This document shows positions 8,447 through 18,400 of a stretch of DNA of 64,000 nt, piece by piece; the first letter of the stretch is position 1, and every line of letters begins with the position of its first letter. A program made the position numbers and the translations under genes. Source of the stretch: DATJGR01 sp041739525 (lineage in GTDB: Bacteria; Pseudomonadota; Gammaproteobacteria; Pseudomonadales; Azotimanducaceae); contig JBGSNQ010000152.1 of NCBI GenBank assembly GCA_041739525.1, positions 1-64,000 on the forward strand. The letters run 5' to 3'. The notes beneath the pieces were generated by a model, which was not told the DNA's origin, did no database searches, and was given only the letters and a program-made list of their open reading frames with translations.

Positions 8447-9652
8447 TTACAGCCCCAACACCACTTTCGCGACGATGTTCTTCTGTACTTCGCGCGCCCC
8501 GCCGAAGATCGACGCGGCACGGCCGTTCAGATAGCGGGCGGTGATCGTCTCGGCATATTGCGGCGCCGGCCACGGATCGTCGTGACCGTTCATCGAAATC
8601 AGGTTGGCGTGCGGCAGGCCGTAGTAGTCGATCGCTTCGAGCAGCAATGTCTCGAGCGTCTGACCGATGTCGACCATGGTGTTCTTCTGCAGCGACGATT
8701 CGGGACCGGGCGAGCCGCCGCGCGCCAGTCGCGCCAGTGTCGACAATTCCGTGAACTCGAGGCCCATCACGCGGATTTCGAGTTGATCGACGCGCGCCAT
8801 GAAGCCGCGATCTTCCGAGAGTGGCCGACCACCGCCGTCGAGTTGCCGTTGTGCGATCGAGCGCAACTCGCCGAGGCCGATCTTCAATCGCGCCGAAGCG
8901 CCACCACCGCCGCGCTCGAACTCGAGCAGATATTTTGCAACGGTCCAGCCTTCGTTCTCCGGGCCCACGCGATTCGATTGCGGCACCCGCACGTTGTCGA
9001 AGAACACCTGGTTCACTTCGTGATCCGCCGCCATCGTGATGATCGGCTTCACCGAGATTCCGGGCGTGGACATTTCCATCAGCAGGAACGTGATGCCCGC
9101 TTGCGCCTTACCGGTGTCGTCGGTGCGCACCAGGCAGAAAATGTGGTCGGCGAATTGTGCGTGCGTGGTCCAGATCTTGGTGCCGTTGACGATGTAGTCG
9201 TCGCCGTCTTTCACGGCGCGTGTCTTGAGGCTGGAAAGATCTGAGCCGGAGCCGGGTTCCGAATAACCCTGACACCAGTAATGTTCGCCTGAGAGCATGC
9301 GAGGAAGGTAATACTGCTTCTGTTCCGGCGTGCCGTAACGGAACAGCACCGGCGCCAGCATGCGCAGGCCCAACGGAATCAAACCCGGCGTGCCCGCCTT
9401 CGCACACTCTTCGCCGAAGATGTACTTCTGCGTGGGACTCCAATTGGTACCGCCGTGTTCAACGGGCCACGACGGCACGGCCCACCCTTTACGAACGAGA
9501 ATGGCTTGCCAGCGCATCGCGACATCTTTGTCGGCGAACACCGTGGTGGTGCGCCGCGCAGCTGCCTTCAATTCCGGTGTCAGTTCGCGAGCCAGGAAGT
9601 CCCGTACTTCCTGACGGAATGTTTCGTCTGCGGCGCTGAACGTGAAATCCAA
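8447..9652 (-). CDS. acyl-CoA dehydrogenase
   Basis: 401 residues with the family signatures QGYSEPGSGSDLSSLKTRA, GTKIWTTHAQFAD and the C-terminal GGAREVQKNIVAKVVLGL. It begins with TTG (9650-9652) preceded by GGGAG at a good distance; no ATG fits the conserved N-terminus. The enzyme removes two hydrogens from an acyl-CoA using FAD, passing electrons to ETF. It is closely similar in layout to the ACAD at 57001-58200, so the two may be paralogues. It is the first gene of the minus-strand run to 5084 and is divergent from the MDR gene at 9797. Confidence 0.93.
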   Translation of the reverse strand: MDFTFSAADETFRQEVRDFLARELTPELKAAARRTTTVFADKDVAMRWQAILVRKGWAVPSWPVEHGGTNWSPTQKYIFGEECAKAGTPGLIPLGLRMLAPVLFRYGTPEQKQYYLPRMLSGEHYWCQGYSEPGSGSDLSSLKTRAVKDGDDYIVNGTKIWTTHAQFADHIFCLVRTDDTGKAQAGITFLLMEMSTPGISVKPIITMAADHEVNQVFFDNVRVPQSNRVGPENEGWTVAKYLLEFERGGGGASARLKIGLGELRSIAQRQLDGGGRPLSEDRGFMARVDQLEIRVMGLEFTELSTLARLARGGSPGPESSLQKNTMVDIGQTLETLLLEAIDYYGLPHANLISMNGHDDPWPAPQYAETITARYLNGRAASIFGGAREVQKNIVAKVVLGL

Positions 9653-9760
9653 TCGATACTCCCAGTGTCAGCGCGTGATGTCTACCCGCTGCGGCGGCCA
9701 TTCGGAAAGCAAAAAGGCAGTCGAGAATAGGTAACGCAAAACAGTCAGTCAAGACGGTTT

Positions 9761-9766
9761 TATAGT
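9761..9766 (+). promoter_or_regulatory. candidate -10 box for the MDR/P450 genes
   Basis: TATAGT matches the sigma-70 -10 consensus at five of six positions. It lies 30 bp before ATG 9797 in the short divergent region. No convincing -35 box is seen at the right distance, so an activator may be needed or the call may be wrong. Confidence 0.3.
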
Positions 9767-9796
9767 ACTCTGCCCCACTCGAGCAAGGAGTCGCCG

Positions 9797-10801
9797 ATGA
9801 GCACCGTCAACCGCCAATTCCGCATCGCCGCACGCCCCGTGGGTATGGTCAAAGAGACCGACTTCGCTTACGCGGAAGTGAACGTTCCCGAGATCGCCGA
9901 AGGACAGGCGCGCATTCGCACCACCTATCTATCCCTCGATCCGTCGATGCGCGGGCAGATGGAAAACCGCGCCGACTACGTGGCACCGCTCGCGATCGGC
10001 GACGTGATGCGCGCCGGCGGCGTGGGCGTAATCGATGCATCGAAGAATCGCGACCTGCCGGTGGGCGCACTCGTTGCCGGCTCGCTCGGCATGCAGGATT
10101 ACAACGTCACCGACGGCAAATCGCTGCCCGTGCGCGTCTATCCGGCCAACACGGATCCCACCGTCGCGCTTGGCGTACTGGGCGGAACCGGCATGACGGC
10201 GTACTTCGGTCTGCTCGACCTCGGCGAGCCCAAACCGGGACAGACCGTAGTCGTCAGCGGCGCGGCCGGCGCAACCGGCAGCGTGGCCGGCCAGATCGCG
10301 CGCATTAAGGGGTGCCGCGTAGTGGGACTCGCGGGCGGCGCGGCGAAGTGCAAATGGCTCACCGACGAACTCGGCTTCGACGTTGCCATCGACTACAAAT
10401 CGGAAGACGTCGGCCGTGCACTCGACGCGGCGTGTCCGAACGGCATCAACATCTATTTCGACAACGTCGGCGGCGAGATCCTCGATCTCTGTCTCGCGCG
10501 CATCGCGATGAACGCGCGCGTCGTCATCTGCGGTGGCATCTCGCGTTACAACGCGCAAGGCCCGATTCCAGGGCCACGCAACTACTTCAATCTGGTGTTC
10601 CGCCGCGCACGGATGGAAGGCTTCATCGTGCTCGACTACGCGAAGCGGTTTCCGGAGGCGAGCCGCGAAATGCAGCAGTGGATCGACAGCGGTGAACTGA
10701 AGCATCGCGCGACGGTGGTCGAAGGATTCAAGAACCTGCCCAAGGCGCTGATCCAGCTGTTCCAGGGCGAGAACATCGGCAAGATGATGGTAAAGGTCTA
10801 A
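9797..10801 (+). CDS. NADP-dependent MDR oxidoreductase (prostaglandin/enone reductase type)
   Basis: 334 residues of the zinc-free medium-chain reductase group, resembling leukotriene B4 12-hydroxydehydrogenase and CurA-like enone reductases. The Rossmann motif is SGAAGATGSVAG at about 154-165. The family signature YFDNVGGEILD and the C-terminal GENIGKMMVKV are present. A strong AAGGAG precedes ATG 9797. These enzymes reduce alpha,beta-unsaturated ketones or aldehydes. The P450 gene follows 38 bp later in the same direction, probably in one transcript. Confidence 0.9.
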   Translation: MSTVNRQFRIAARPVGMVKETDFAYAEVNVPEIAEGQARIRTTYLSLDPSMRGQMENRADYVAPLAIGDVMRAGGVGVIDASKNRDLPVGALVAGSLGMQDYNVTDGKSLPVRVYPANTDPTVALGVLGGTGMTAYFGLLDLGEPKPGQTVVVSGAAGATGSVAGQIARIKGCRVVGLAGGAAKCKWLTDELGFDVAIDYKSEDVGRALDAACPNGINIYFDNVGGEILDLCLARIAMNARVVICGGISRYNAQGPIPGPRNYFNLVFRRARMEGFIVLDYAKRFPEASREMQQWIDSGELKHRATVVEGFKNLPKALIQLFQGENIGKMMVKV

Positions 10802-10839
10802 TCGGTCCAAGTCGTCGCGAACAAACGGGGGGAACGAAG

Positions 10840-12117
10840 ATGGGCACGACATTCGAGGCAGCAACCAACGTAACGACAAAGGCGCTCGATCAGTTCACGC
10901 CGCTCGATGTCGACGTCATGAAGTGCCCGCACCAGTACAACGCGCGCATGCGGCAAGAAGCGCCGATCTATCGTTGTCCGCACACCGGGATGTTCTTCGT
11001 GTTCGACTACGACACCGTACGCACCATCGCCGGTAGCCCCGAGGTGTTCTCCAACAAGTTCGGTAGGGCGATGCGCAGCGAGGGCGACGTCGATCCGCGC
11101 CTGATCGAAGAGCAGAAGAAGGGCTATCCTCCCGTCGACACGATGCTCACCGAAGATCCACCGGTGCATCGCCGCTACAGAGGGCTCGTCAATCAGGCAT
11201 TCACCGCCCGGCGCGTTGCCACGCTGGAACCCGAAATCGAGAAAATTGCCAACGATCTGATCGATGCGTTCATCCACGATGGCAAGTGCGAACTGGTATC
11301 GGCGTTCTGCGGCCCGCTACCGATGATCGTGATCGCCGATCAGCTGGGCGTGCCCCGCTCCGATCTGCCGCTGTTCAACAAGTGGTCCGACGCCTTCGTT
11401 GCACAGCTGTCACGCATGGCATCGCCCGACGAAGAACTCGAAGCGGTGAAGCTCATCGTGGAATACCAGCACTACTTCGCGAAGAAGCTCGAAGAGCGCA
11501 AACACGATCGCAAAGACGACATCATTTCCGACATCGTGCACGCACGTCTGGAAGGCGAACGACCGCTCGACACGGCCGAGTCGCTATCGATCATTCAGCA
11601 GTTGCTGGTAGCTGGAAACGAGACGACCACGTCGGCGATCGCCGAAGGCATCCTGCTGTTGATTCAGCACCCCGATCAGCTCGCACTGCTGCGCAATGAT
11701 CCCGGCCTGATTCCGAATCTGGTCGAAGAAGTGCTGCGCTTGTCTTCCCCAACGGCCAACATGTGGCGCGTGTGCACGCGAGATACCGAGGTCAACGGTA
11801 CGAAGATCCCCGCCGGCAGCCTGATCCAGATCCGCTATTCATCGGCAGATCGGGACGAACGTGTGTTCGAACGCGCCGAAGGCTTCGACATAACCCGAAA
11901 GAACGCGCGTCAGAACGTCGCCTTCGGCTACGGCGTGCACATGTGCATCGGAGCGAGCCTCGCGCGGAAGGAGATGGAAGTGGCTTTCCGCGTGCTGCTC
12001 GGTCGCATGAAAGACATCGTTCTCGACTGTGCCGAGAACGATCTAAATTATCCGCCGAATGTGTTGCTGCGAGGACTTGCGACGCTACCGATCAGGTTCG
12101 CGCCGCAGCGCAGCTAA
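10840..12117 (+). CDS. cytochrome P450
   Basis: 425 residues, a soluble bacterial class I P450. The I-helix has AGNETTT at 258-264, the K-helix ExxR motif falls in LVEEVLRLSS, and the heme loop FGYGVHMCIGASLA carries the proximal cysteine C369. The HRRYRGLVNQAF segment is typical of the CYP125/CYP142/CYP107-like bacterial group. It is a monooxygenase needing a ferredoxin and reductase, neither of which is adjacent. Its stop overlaps the end of a small opposing ORF by 4 bp. Confidence 0.95.
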   Translation: MGTTFEAATNVTTKALDQFTPLDVDVMKCPHQYNARMRQEAPIYRCPHTGMFFVFDYDTVRTIAGSPEVFSNKFGRAMRSEGDVDPRLIEEQKKGYPPVDTMLTEDPPVHRRYRGLVNQAFTARRVATLEPEIEKIANDLIDAFIHDGKCELVSAFCGPLPMIVIADQLGVPRSDLPLFNKWSDAFVAQLSRMASPDEELEAVKLIVEYQHYFAKKLEERKHDRKDDIISDIVHARLEGERPLDTAESLSIIQQLLVAGNETTTSAIAEGILLLIQHPDQLALLRNDPGLIPNLVEEVLRLSSPTANMWRVCTRDTEVNGTKIPAGSLIQIRYSSADRDERVFERAEGFDITRKNARQNVAFGYGVHMCIGASLARKEMEVAFRVLLGRMKDIVLDCAENDLNYPPNVLLRGLATLPIRFAPQRS

Positions 12118-12326
12118 GCGAAAGCGACCGGGCAGAGCTCGATCTCTTCGTCGTACAGCAGGTGATCGAGCACCATGCTGGCCGGGAAAATGCGCATGAC
12201 CTGCTCGCCGTTCACCCGCGTGGTTGCCCGTACGATTTCCACCTCGTTGGCTTTACCGAGGGCACTGGCGACATACGTCTGGTCTTGAAGTTTGAATGCT
12301 CGTCCGAGCAAGAACCGATAATCCAC
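12114..12326 (-). CDS. small hypothetical protein, 70 residues
   Basis: Compact, acidic protein with no signal peptide or membrane segment: MDYRFLLGRAFKLQDQTY at the start and DEEIELCPVAFA at the end. It overlaps the 3' end of the P450 gene by 4 bp in the opposite direction. The amino-acid mix (alternating hydrophobic and charged residues) looks like real coding sequence, but there is no recognisable domain and no strong ribosome-binding site. Function unknown. Confidence 0.45.
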   Translation of the reverse strand: MDYRFLLGRAFKLQDQTYVASALGKANEVEIVRATTRVNGEQVMRIFPASMVLDHLLYDEEIELCPVAFA

Positions 12327-12467
12327 ACCTGACTCCGTTCATTAGGCTTCATTGATTAGGAAGGGGGCTGGGATGTGACTCCGTTCCCAAGGTTGCGAGT
12401 CTACGCATCTCGAACGTTCAAGCTGTAAAGTGCAGTAAGAACGTGTATTGCCCTTGTGAGGTGAACG

Positions 12468-13241
12468 ATGGCCCTGCGTGTGCTGGTGTTCGGTGCGCAT
12501 CCCGACGACGCCGAATTTCACGGCGGCGGATTGCTCGCGTTGCACCGAGCGCGCGGCAATCGAGTTCGCATCATCTCGGTGAGCGACGGCAGCGCGGGAC
12601 ATCAATCGATGGGTCGGGCATCGCTTGCCGCGCGCCGTCGCGAAGAAGCCGCAGCTGCCGCCGCAGTGATCGGTTGCGAAGTGGAAGTGTGGAACAACCG
12701 CGATGGCGAACTGGAACCCACGCTTTCGATTCGAGAACAGATCATCCGCGAGATCCGCACGTTCGCACCCGACCTCGTGCTGACGCATCGCATCCACGAC
12801 TATCACCCCGATCACCGCGCAGTCGGTCTGCTGATCCGCGACGCCTGCTACATGGTGCGGGTGCCGAACGTGGTACCCGACGCGCCCGCATTGCCGAACG
12901 ATCCCGTGGTCGCCTGCTTCGCCGACTTCTTCTCGCAACCAGCGCCCTTCCGCGCCGACGCAAAAGTCGACGTCGAACCCGTCAGCGACAAAATGGACGC
13001 GATGCTCGACTGCCACGTGTCGCAGGTTTACGAGTGGATTCCGCACACGCTCGGCCGCGGCAGCGAAGTTCCGTCAGATCCCGCCAAACGCCTTGCCTGG
13101 TTACCCGAGTTCTACGGCCGCCCCCGCGCGGTCGCCCGAAAATTCGCACCCGAGTTTCGGTTGGCCGAAGCGTTCGAGATTTCGGAGTACGCGCGCAAAC
13201 CAAGACCTGAAGAGCTGCCGCTGTTGTTCCCCGGTTCTTAG
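12468..13241 (+). CDS. PIG-L family deacetylase (LmbE-like)
   Basis: 257 residues with the zinc motif AHPDDAEFHGGG at 10-21 (H11, D13, D14) and the later HRIHDYHPDHRAVG segment that carries the third zinc ligand. The family removes acetyl groups from N-acetylglucosamine-type substrates, such as GlcNAc-PI, GlcNAc-inositol and bacillithiol precursors. No mycothiol- or bacillithiol-type gene is nearby, so the substrate is open. It converges on the alpha/beta hydrolase at 13333. Confidence 0.88.
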   Translation: MALRVLVFGAHPDDAEFHGGGLLALHRARGNRVRIISVSDGSAGHQSMGRASLAARRREEAAAAAAVIGCEVEVWNNRDGELEPTLSIREQIIREIRTFAPDLVLTHRIHDYHPDHRAVGLLIRDACYMVRVPNVVPDAPALPNDPVVACFADFFSQPAPFRADAKVDVEPVSDKMDAMLDCHVSQVYEWIPHTLGRGSEVPSDPAKRLAWLPEFYGRPRAVARKFAPEFRLAEAFEISEYARKPRPEELPLLFPGS

Positions 13242-13276
13242 GAAGGAACTTCGACTGGACGGTTGAGTGGCGGGTG

Positions 13277-13324
13277 TTCGGTACCCCGGACACGCTCGAG
13301 CCCTCACCTCCACCGGGTACCGAA
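13277..13324. repeat. 10-bp inverted repeat between convergent genes
   Basis: TTCGGTACCC (13277-13286) and GGGTACCGAA (13315-13324) are perfect inverse copies around a 28-nt loop in the 91-bp gap between the PIG-L and hydrolase genes. It could end transcription from both sides, but no T-run follows. The name is given by shape only. Confidence 0.45.
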
Positions 13325-13332
13325 GCGTGCGC

Positions 13333-14298
13333 CTATAGTGATTTCAAGAACCCAATCAGCGCCCTATTCACTGCATCCGGCGACTCCTGCTGCGTCCAAT
13401 GTCCAATGCCCGGCAGCATTACGACGTCGCGCAGGTTCGGCACCACTGCGCGCATCTGCGCTTCGAAGCCGGGATTCATCCGGATCAGGTCGCGGTCGCC
13501 GCTGATGAAGAGCGCCGGCTGTTCGATCTTCTTGCCCTGGAACGGCGCCGAGAGCGCCCACGATCGATCCATGTTGCGGTACCAGTTGAGGCCGCCGCGA
13601 AAACCGGCGCGCGTGAACTCGGCCGTGAAGTAATCGAGATCGGCTTCGGTGAGCCACGGCGGCAGCACGTCGGTGTCGGCGAGTTGATCGAGGAAGTAGG
13701 CGGTTTTCGGCGGCGGACTTTCCATCATGCCGTTGATACCGCGATCCGGCGCGTTGCCCGAGCCTCCGAACAACAGTCGGCGCAGTGTCTTGCGCACGTC
13801 GTTCTGCAATTCGTGCTCGGCCACGCCGGGTTGCTGGAAGTAGAGGATGTAGAAGAAATTGTCGCCGAACATCGCACGCATGCCGACGCTGGGCGCAATC
13901 GGCGAACGGTCCGCGAACGGCACTGACAGGGCTGCCACGGCGCGAAACACGTCGGGTCGCCACAACGCCGCGTTCCACGCGACTGGTGCTCCCCAATCGT
14001 GGCCGACGATCACCGCATGCTGCTCGCCCAATGCCGCGACCAGGCCGACGATGTCGCCGACGAGATTGAACTGCGTGTAGCTGTCGTTCTCGGCAGGCGC
14101 GTCGGTTTGTCCGTAACCGCGTTGATCGGGTGCCACGACGTGAAAGCCCGCATCGGCCAGCGCGGTCAGCTGATGCCGCCACGAATACCACGACTCCGGA
14201 AAGCCGTGGCACAACACGACGAGGGGACCGGAGCCCGCTTCGGCGATGTGCATGTTGATGCCGTTCGTCGCAATTGAACGATGCTCGATCGAGGCCAT
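13333..14298 (-). CDS. alpha/beta hydrolase, epoxide-hydrolase type
   Basis: 321 residues. The oxyanion motif HGFPES is at 31-36, the nucleophile is an aspartate, D101 in VGHDWG, and the late histidine is H300 in GIGHWTQQESP. Aspartate in the nucleophile elbow, together with a lid segment holding aromatic residues, fits soluble epoxide hydrolases better than esterases. Haloalkane dehalogenases share the Asp but usually have a different HGNP motif. A GGAG motif precedes ATG 14298. It is divergent from the RND pump genes. Confidence 0.88.
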   Translation of the reverse strand: MASIEHRSIATNGINMHIAEAGSGPLVVLCHGFPESWYSWRHQLTALADAGFHVVAPDQRGYGQTDAPAENDSYTQFNLVGDIVGLVAALGEQHAVIVGHDWGAPVAWNAALWRPDVFRAVAALSVPFADRSPIAPSVGMRAMFGDNFFYILYFQQPGVAEHELQNDVRKTLRRLLFGGSGNAPDRGINGMMESPPPKTAYFLDQLADTDVLPPWLTEADLDYFTAEFTRAGFRGGLNWYRNMDRSWALSAPFQGKKIEQPALFISGDRDLIRMNPGFEAQMRAVVPNLRDVVMLPGIGHWTQQESPDAVNRALIGFLKSL

Positions 14299-14362
14299 TT
14301 CCGCTCCCTTAATTCACGTGCTTTGCGCATATAATGCCGCCTTTCACCGACTTTGCACCCAG

Positions 14363-15475
14363 ATGAAAACCTGGATCGTCGCCACGGTTTTGCTCGCGCT
14401 CGGCGGCGCCGGGTTGTTCTGGTACGAGCATCGACAGAGCGGCGCGGCCCAGTCGGGTGGTCAGTTCCAGATGCCGCCGCCCAGCGTCGAAGTAACGCCG
14501 GTTGTTCTCGGCACCGTCGAGCGAACGGTCGAGGCAGTCGGTACGTTGCGCGCAAACGAGTCGGTCACCATCCGCCCGGAAATCGCCGGACGCATCGTGT
14601 CGATCGGGTTCAAGGAAGGCGAGAAGGTCCGCAAGGGCGCCACGCTCATCACGCTCGACGATTCGGTGAACAGGGCCGAAGTCGCCGAAAAAGCCGCGAA
14701 TCGCAAGATCTCTGAACTCGCGTACGAGCGCGCGAAGCTGCTCGTCGAGAAGAAGGCCGCCTCCATCGAGGTGCGCGATCGGGCCGAGGCGCAACTCGAG
14801 GCGGATGACGCAGCACTGCAACTCGCCCGCGCACGGCTCGACAAAACACGCATCTTGGCGCCGTTCGATGGCGTCATCGGATTGCGCACTGTCAGCGTCG
14901 GCGACTTCGTGGATGTCGGTCAGGTGCTGGTGAACCTGGTTGATCTCGAGGTGCTCAAGGTCGATTTCCGCGTCGGCGAGATCTATCTGCCCGACGTCGT
15001 GGCCGGGCAGGACATCGCGGTGCGCGTCGACGCGTTTCCGTCGGAAACGTTCAGCGGCAGCGTGTACGCGATCGAGCCCGAGGTCGACATCAACGGCCGC
15101 GCGGTGGTGATCCGCGCGCGCCTGCCGAACGACGGCGACAAGTTGCGGCCTGGCCTGTTCTCGCGCGTCAAGCTCATCGTCGATCGCACCGCGCAGGCAA
15201 TGCTCGTGCCCGAAGACGCCATCGTTCCCGAAGGCGAGCGGCACTTCGTGTACCGCGTGACGGACGGACACGCTGCATTGGTGGAAGTGCTGATCGGCAA
15301 ACGCAAAGACACGTGGGTGGAAGTACGCAGCGGGATAAGCCCGAACGATCTGATCGTGACTGCGGGACAACTGAAGCTGCGAGACGGCGTCGCGGTTAAC
15401 GCAACCACTGCCGACGACGCAATCGCGAATGCCGCACCGGCCGCCGTGCCCGCCAGCGCCGCGAAAGATTCATGA
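14363..15475 (+). CDS. RND efflux periplasmic adaptor (membrane fusion protein)
   Basis: 370 residues starting MKTWIVATVLLALGGAGLFW, an N-terminal membrane anchor. It has the barrel-sandwich half-motifs (TIRPEIAGRIVSIGFKEGEKV and RILAPFDGVIGLRTVSVGDFV) on either side of a helical hairpin, then beta-barrel and membrane-proximal parts. ATG 14363 is preferred over codons further upstream because the anchor begins there. The gene overlaps the pump gene by ATGA. It links the inner-membrane pump to an outer-membrane channel of TolC type, which is not encoded here. Confidence 0.94.
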   Translation: MKTWIVATVLLALGGAGLFWYEHRQSGAAQSGGQFQMPPPSVEVTPVVLGTVERTVEAVGTLRANESVTIRPEIAGRIVSIGFKEGEKVRKGATLITLDDSVNRAEVAEKAANRKISELAYERAKLLVEKKAASIEVRDRAEAQLEADDAALQLARARLDKTRILAPFDGVIGLRTVSVGDFVDVGQVLVNLVDLEVLKVDFRVGEIYLPDVVAGQDIAVRVDAFPSETFSGSVYAIEPEVDINGRAVVIRARLPNDGDKLRPGLFSRVKLIVDRTAQAMLVPEDAIVPEGERHFVYRVTDGHAALVEVLIGKRKDTWVEVRSGISPNDLIVTAGQLKLRDGVAVNATTADDAIANAAPAAVPASAAKDS

Positions 15476-18400
15476 TTCTCTCCGACCTCAGTATTCGCCG
15501 GCCGGTGCTCGCGACCGTGGTGAATCTGGTCATCGTGCTGGTCGGCCTGATTGCGTGGGATCGCCTCACGATCCGCGAATTTCCGAACGTCGACGATCCG
15601 GTCGTTACGATCACCACGAACTATCTCGGCGCGAACGCCGAGATCATCGAATCTCAGGTGACGAAGCCGCTCGAAGACGGCATCTCCGGTATCGAAGGCG
15701 TCGACTACATCAGTTCGATCAGCCGCGCGGAGCAGTCTCAGATATCGGTGCGCTTCAGCACCGGCCGCGATCCGGACGCGGCCGCCAACGACGTGCGCGA
15801 TCGCGTCGCACGTGCGCGCAGCTTTCTGCCGAAGGAAATCGACAATCCAATCGTTGCGAAAGTCGAGTCGGACGCGACGCCGATCATCTACATGGCGATC
15901 AACTCCGACCGCCACAACGAAATGGAACTCACCGACTACGCCGACCGCGTGGTGAAAGACCGTCTCGAAGTGCTGCCCGGTGTCGCGCAGCTGCTGATCA
16001 TGGGCGAACGACGTTACTCGATGCGCGTGTGGCTCGATCGCGGCCGTCTCGCCGCGTACTCGTTGACGCCGGCCGATGTCGAACGCGCGTTGACGGAGCA
16101 GAACGTCGAAGTCCCTGCGGGGCGCATCGAAAGCAGCGACCGCGAATTCACAGTGCTGTCCGAAACCGACCTGCGCACCCCGGAGCAGTTCTCGCAGATC
16201 ATCCTGAAAGACGCCGGCGGCTATCTCGTGCGCCTCGGCGACGTCGCAACCGTCGAGGTGGGGCCGGAACTTGTGCGCAACATGTCGCGCGCCTCCGGCC
16301 ACCGCGCCATCGGTCTCGGTCTCATCAAACAATCGACAGCCAATCTGCTCGACGTTGCGCAAGAGTTGCGCGGTGAGCTCGTCGAGCTGAACACGGTTCT
16401 GCCCGACGGCATGCGCGTGGACATCGGCTACGACTCTTCGGTATTCGTGCAGCAATCGATCGATCGCGTGTTCGTCACCATCGTCGAAGCGATTGCGCTG
16501 GTCGTGTTCGTGATCTTCCTGTTCCTGCGCAACTGGCGCGCCACTCTCGTGCCGTTGGTGACGATTCCGATCGCGCTCATCGGCGCGATTGCGTTGATGT
16601 GGGGTTTCGGTTTTTCGATCAACACGCTGACGCTGCTCGCGTTCGTGCTCGCCATCGGCCTCGTGGTGGACGATGCGATCGTGATGCTCGAGAACATCTA
16701 CCGCTACATCGAACAGGGAATGGACCCGATCAAAGCGGCGTTCGTCGGTTCGAAACAGATTGGTTTTGCCATTGTCGCAATGACCTTCACGCTCGCGGCG
16801 GTGTTCACGCCCATCGCATTCAGCGAAGGCAAAACCGGGCGGTTCTTCACTGAGTTCGCGCTGACGCTCGCGGGCGCCGTGGTCGTGTCCGGTTTCGTCG
16901 CGCTGACACTTTCGGCCACACTTGCGTCGCGCATTCTGCGGCACGAGACGCGGCACAACGCGATGTTCAACTTCGGTGAACGCGTGCTGCTTCGCATCGC
17001 CGATCTGTACCGAGCTGCGCTCGGGCTCGCGTTGCGACAACGGCCGATCGTCATCGCGTTGATGTTGCTGGTCGGTTCGGCGTCGGTGCTGTTCTATCGC
17101 GGCCTCCCGTCCGAACTCGCGCCGATGGAAGATCAGGGCACGGTGATGGTGTTCGCGATAGCGCCGGAGGGCGCGACACTCGACTACCTCAACAGCTACA
17201 CGAAGCGCATCGACGACGTGTTCAAGTCGATCCCCGAGATGCAGCGCTACATGATGATCATGGGGCGACCGACCGTTTCGAACATGATCTCGTACACGTC
17301 GCTGTCGTCGTGGCACGAACGCGAACGCACGTCGCAACAGGTTGCCGCCAGCATCATGCCGCAGCTGATGGGCATTCCCGGCATTCGCGCCTTTGCGGTA
17401 ACGCCGCAATCGCTCGGTGGGTCCAGCGGCGGCGGTATGGCGATCAACTTCGTGGTACAGACGTCCGAGTCGTACGAAAAGCTCGATCAGTACATCGCGC
17501 AGATTCTGTCGCGCGTCGCTGACAATCCCGCGCTGATGAACACCGATTCGGATCTGAAGCTCAACAAGCCCGAACTGAAAGTGGACGTGAATCGCGACAA
17601 AGTCGCAGCGGTCGGTGCGAGCGTCGCCGAGATCGGCCGCACACTGGAAACGATGCTCGGCGGCCGCCAGGTGACGCGCTTCAAGCGCAACGCGGAGCAA
17701 TACAACGTGAAGCTGCAGGTGGCCGATGTGAACCGTCGCGACCCGGACGATCTCACCAACATCTACGTGCGCGGCGGCAAGGGCGAAATGATCCAGCTTT
17801 CGAATCTCGTCACCGTGAAGGAAGACGTTGCACCGCGCGAGTTGAATCACTTCAACAAACAGCGCGCCGCGGTGATCTCGGCATCGGTCGGCGACGGTCA
17901 TACGCTGGGGCAAGCGCTCGAGGTGCTCGAAACGACGACACGCGAGGTGATGGGGCCGACCGCGCAGATCGACTACGTCGGCGCCGCGCGCGAATTCAAA
18001 GACTCGTCGTCGAAGATCTACGTGACGTTCCTGCTCGCGCTCGCGTTCATCTATCTGGTGCTTGCCGCGCAGTTCGAGAGCTTCGTCGCGCCGTTCGTCA
18101 TCATCTTGAGCGTACCGCTGGCCATGGCAGGCGCGTTGCTCGCGCTGCTACTCACCGGAGGTTCGTTGAACATCTACAGTCAGATCGGATTGATCACGCT
18201 GGTGGGTTTGATCACGAAGCACGGCATACTGATCGTGGAGTTCTCGAATCAACTGCGCGCAGCGGGGAAACCGATCATGGAGGCGGTGCTCGAAGCCAGC
18301 GTGTTGCGGCTGCGACCGATTCTGATGACGACCGGCGCGATGGTGCTGGGTGCAGTGCCGCTTGCAATGGCGACCGGTCCGGGCGCCGAGGCACGCAACG

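Noticed and set aside
13277..13324. The 10-bp inverted repeat as a clear intrinsic terminator
   Set aside because: The 28-nt loop is long and there is no T-run on either side. Listed only as a repeat.
14983..17913. A 976-codon open frame on the minus strand opposite the RND pump
   Set aside because: It is antisense to a clear HAE1 pump with all motifs. Its product is rich in H, D, R and E in the pattern produced by reading high-GC codons backwards. No domain is visible.
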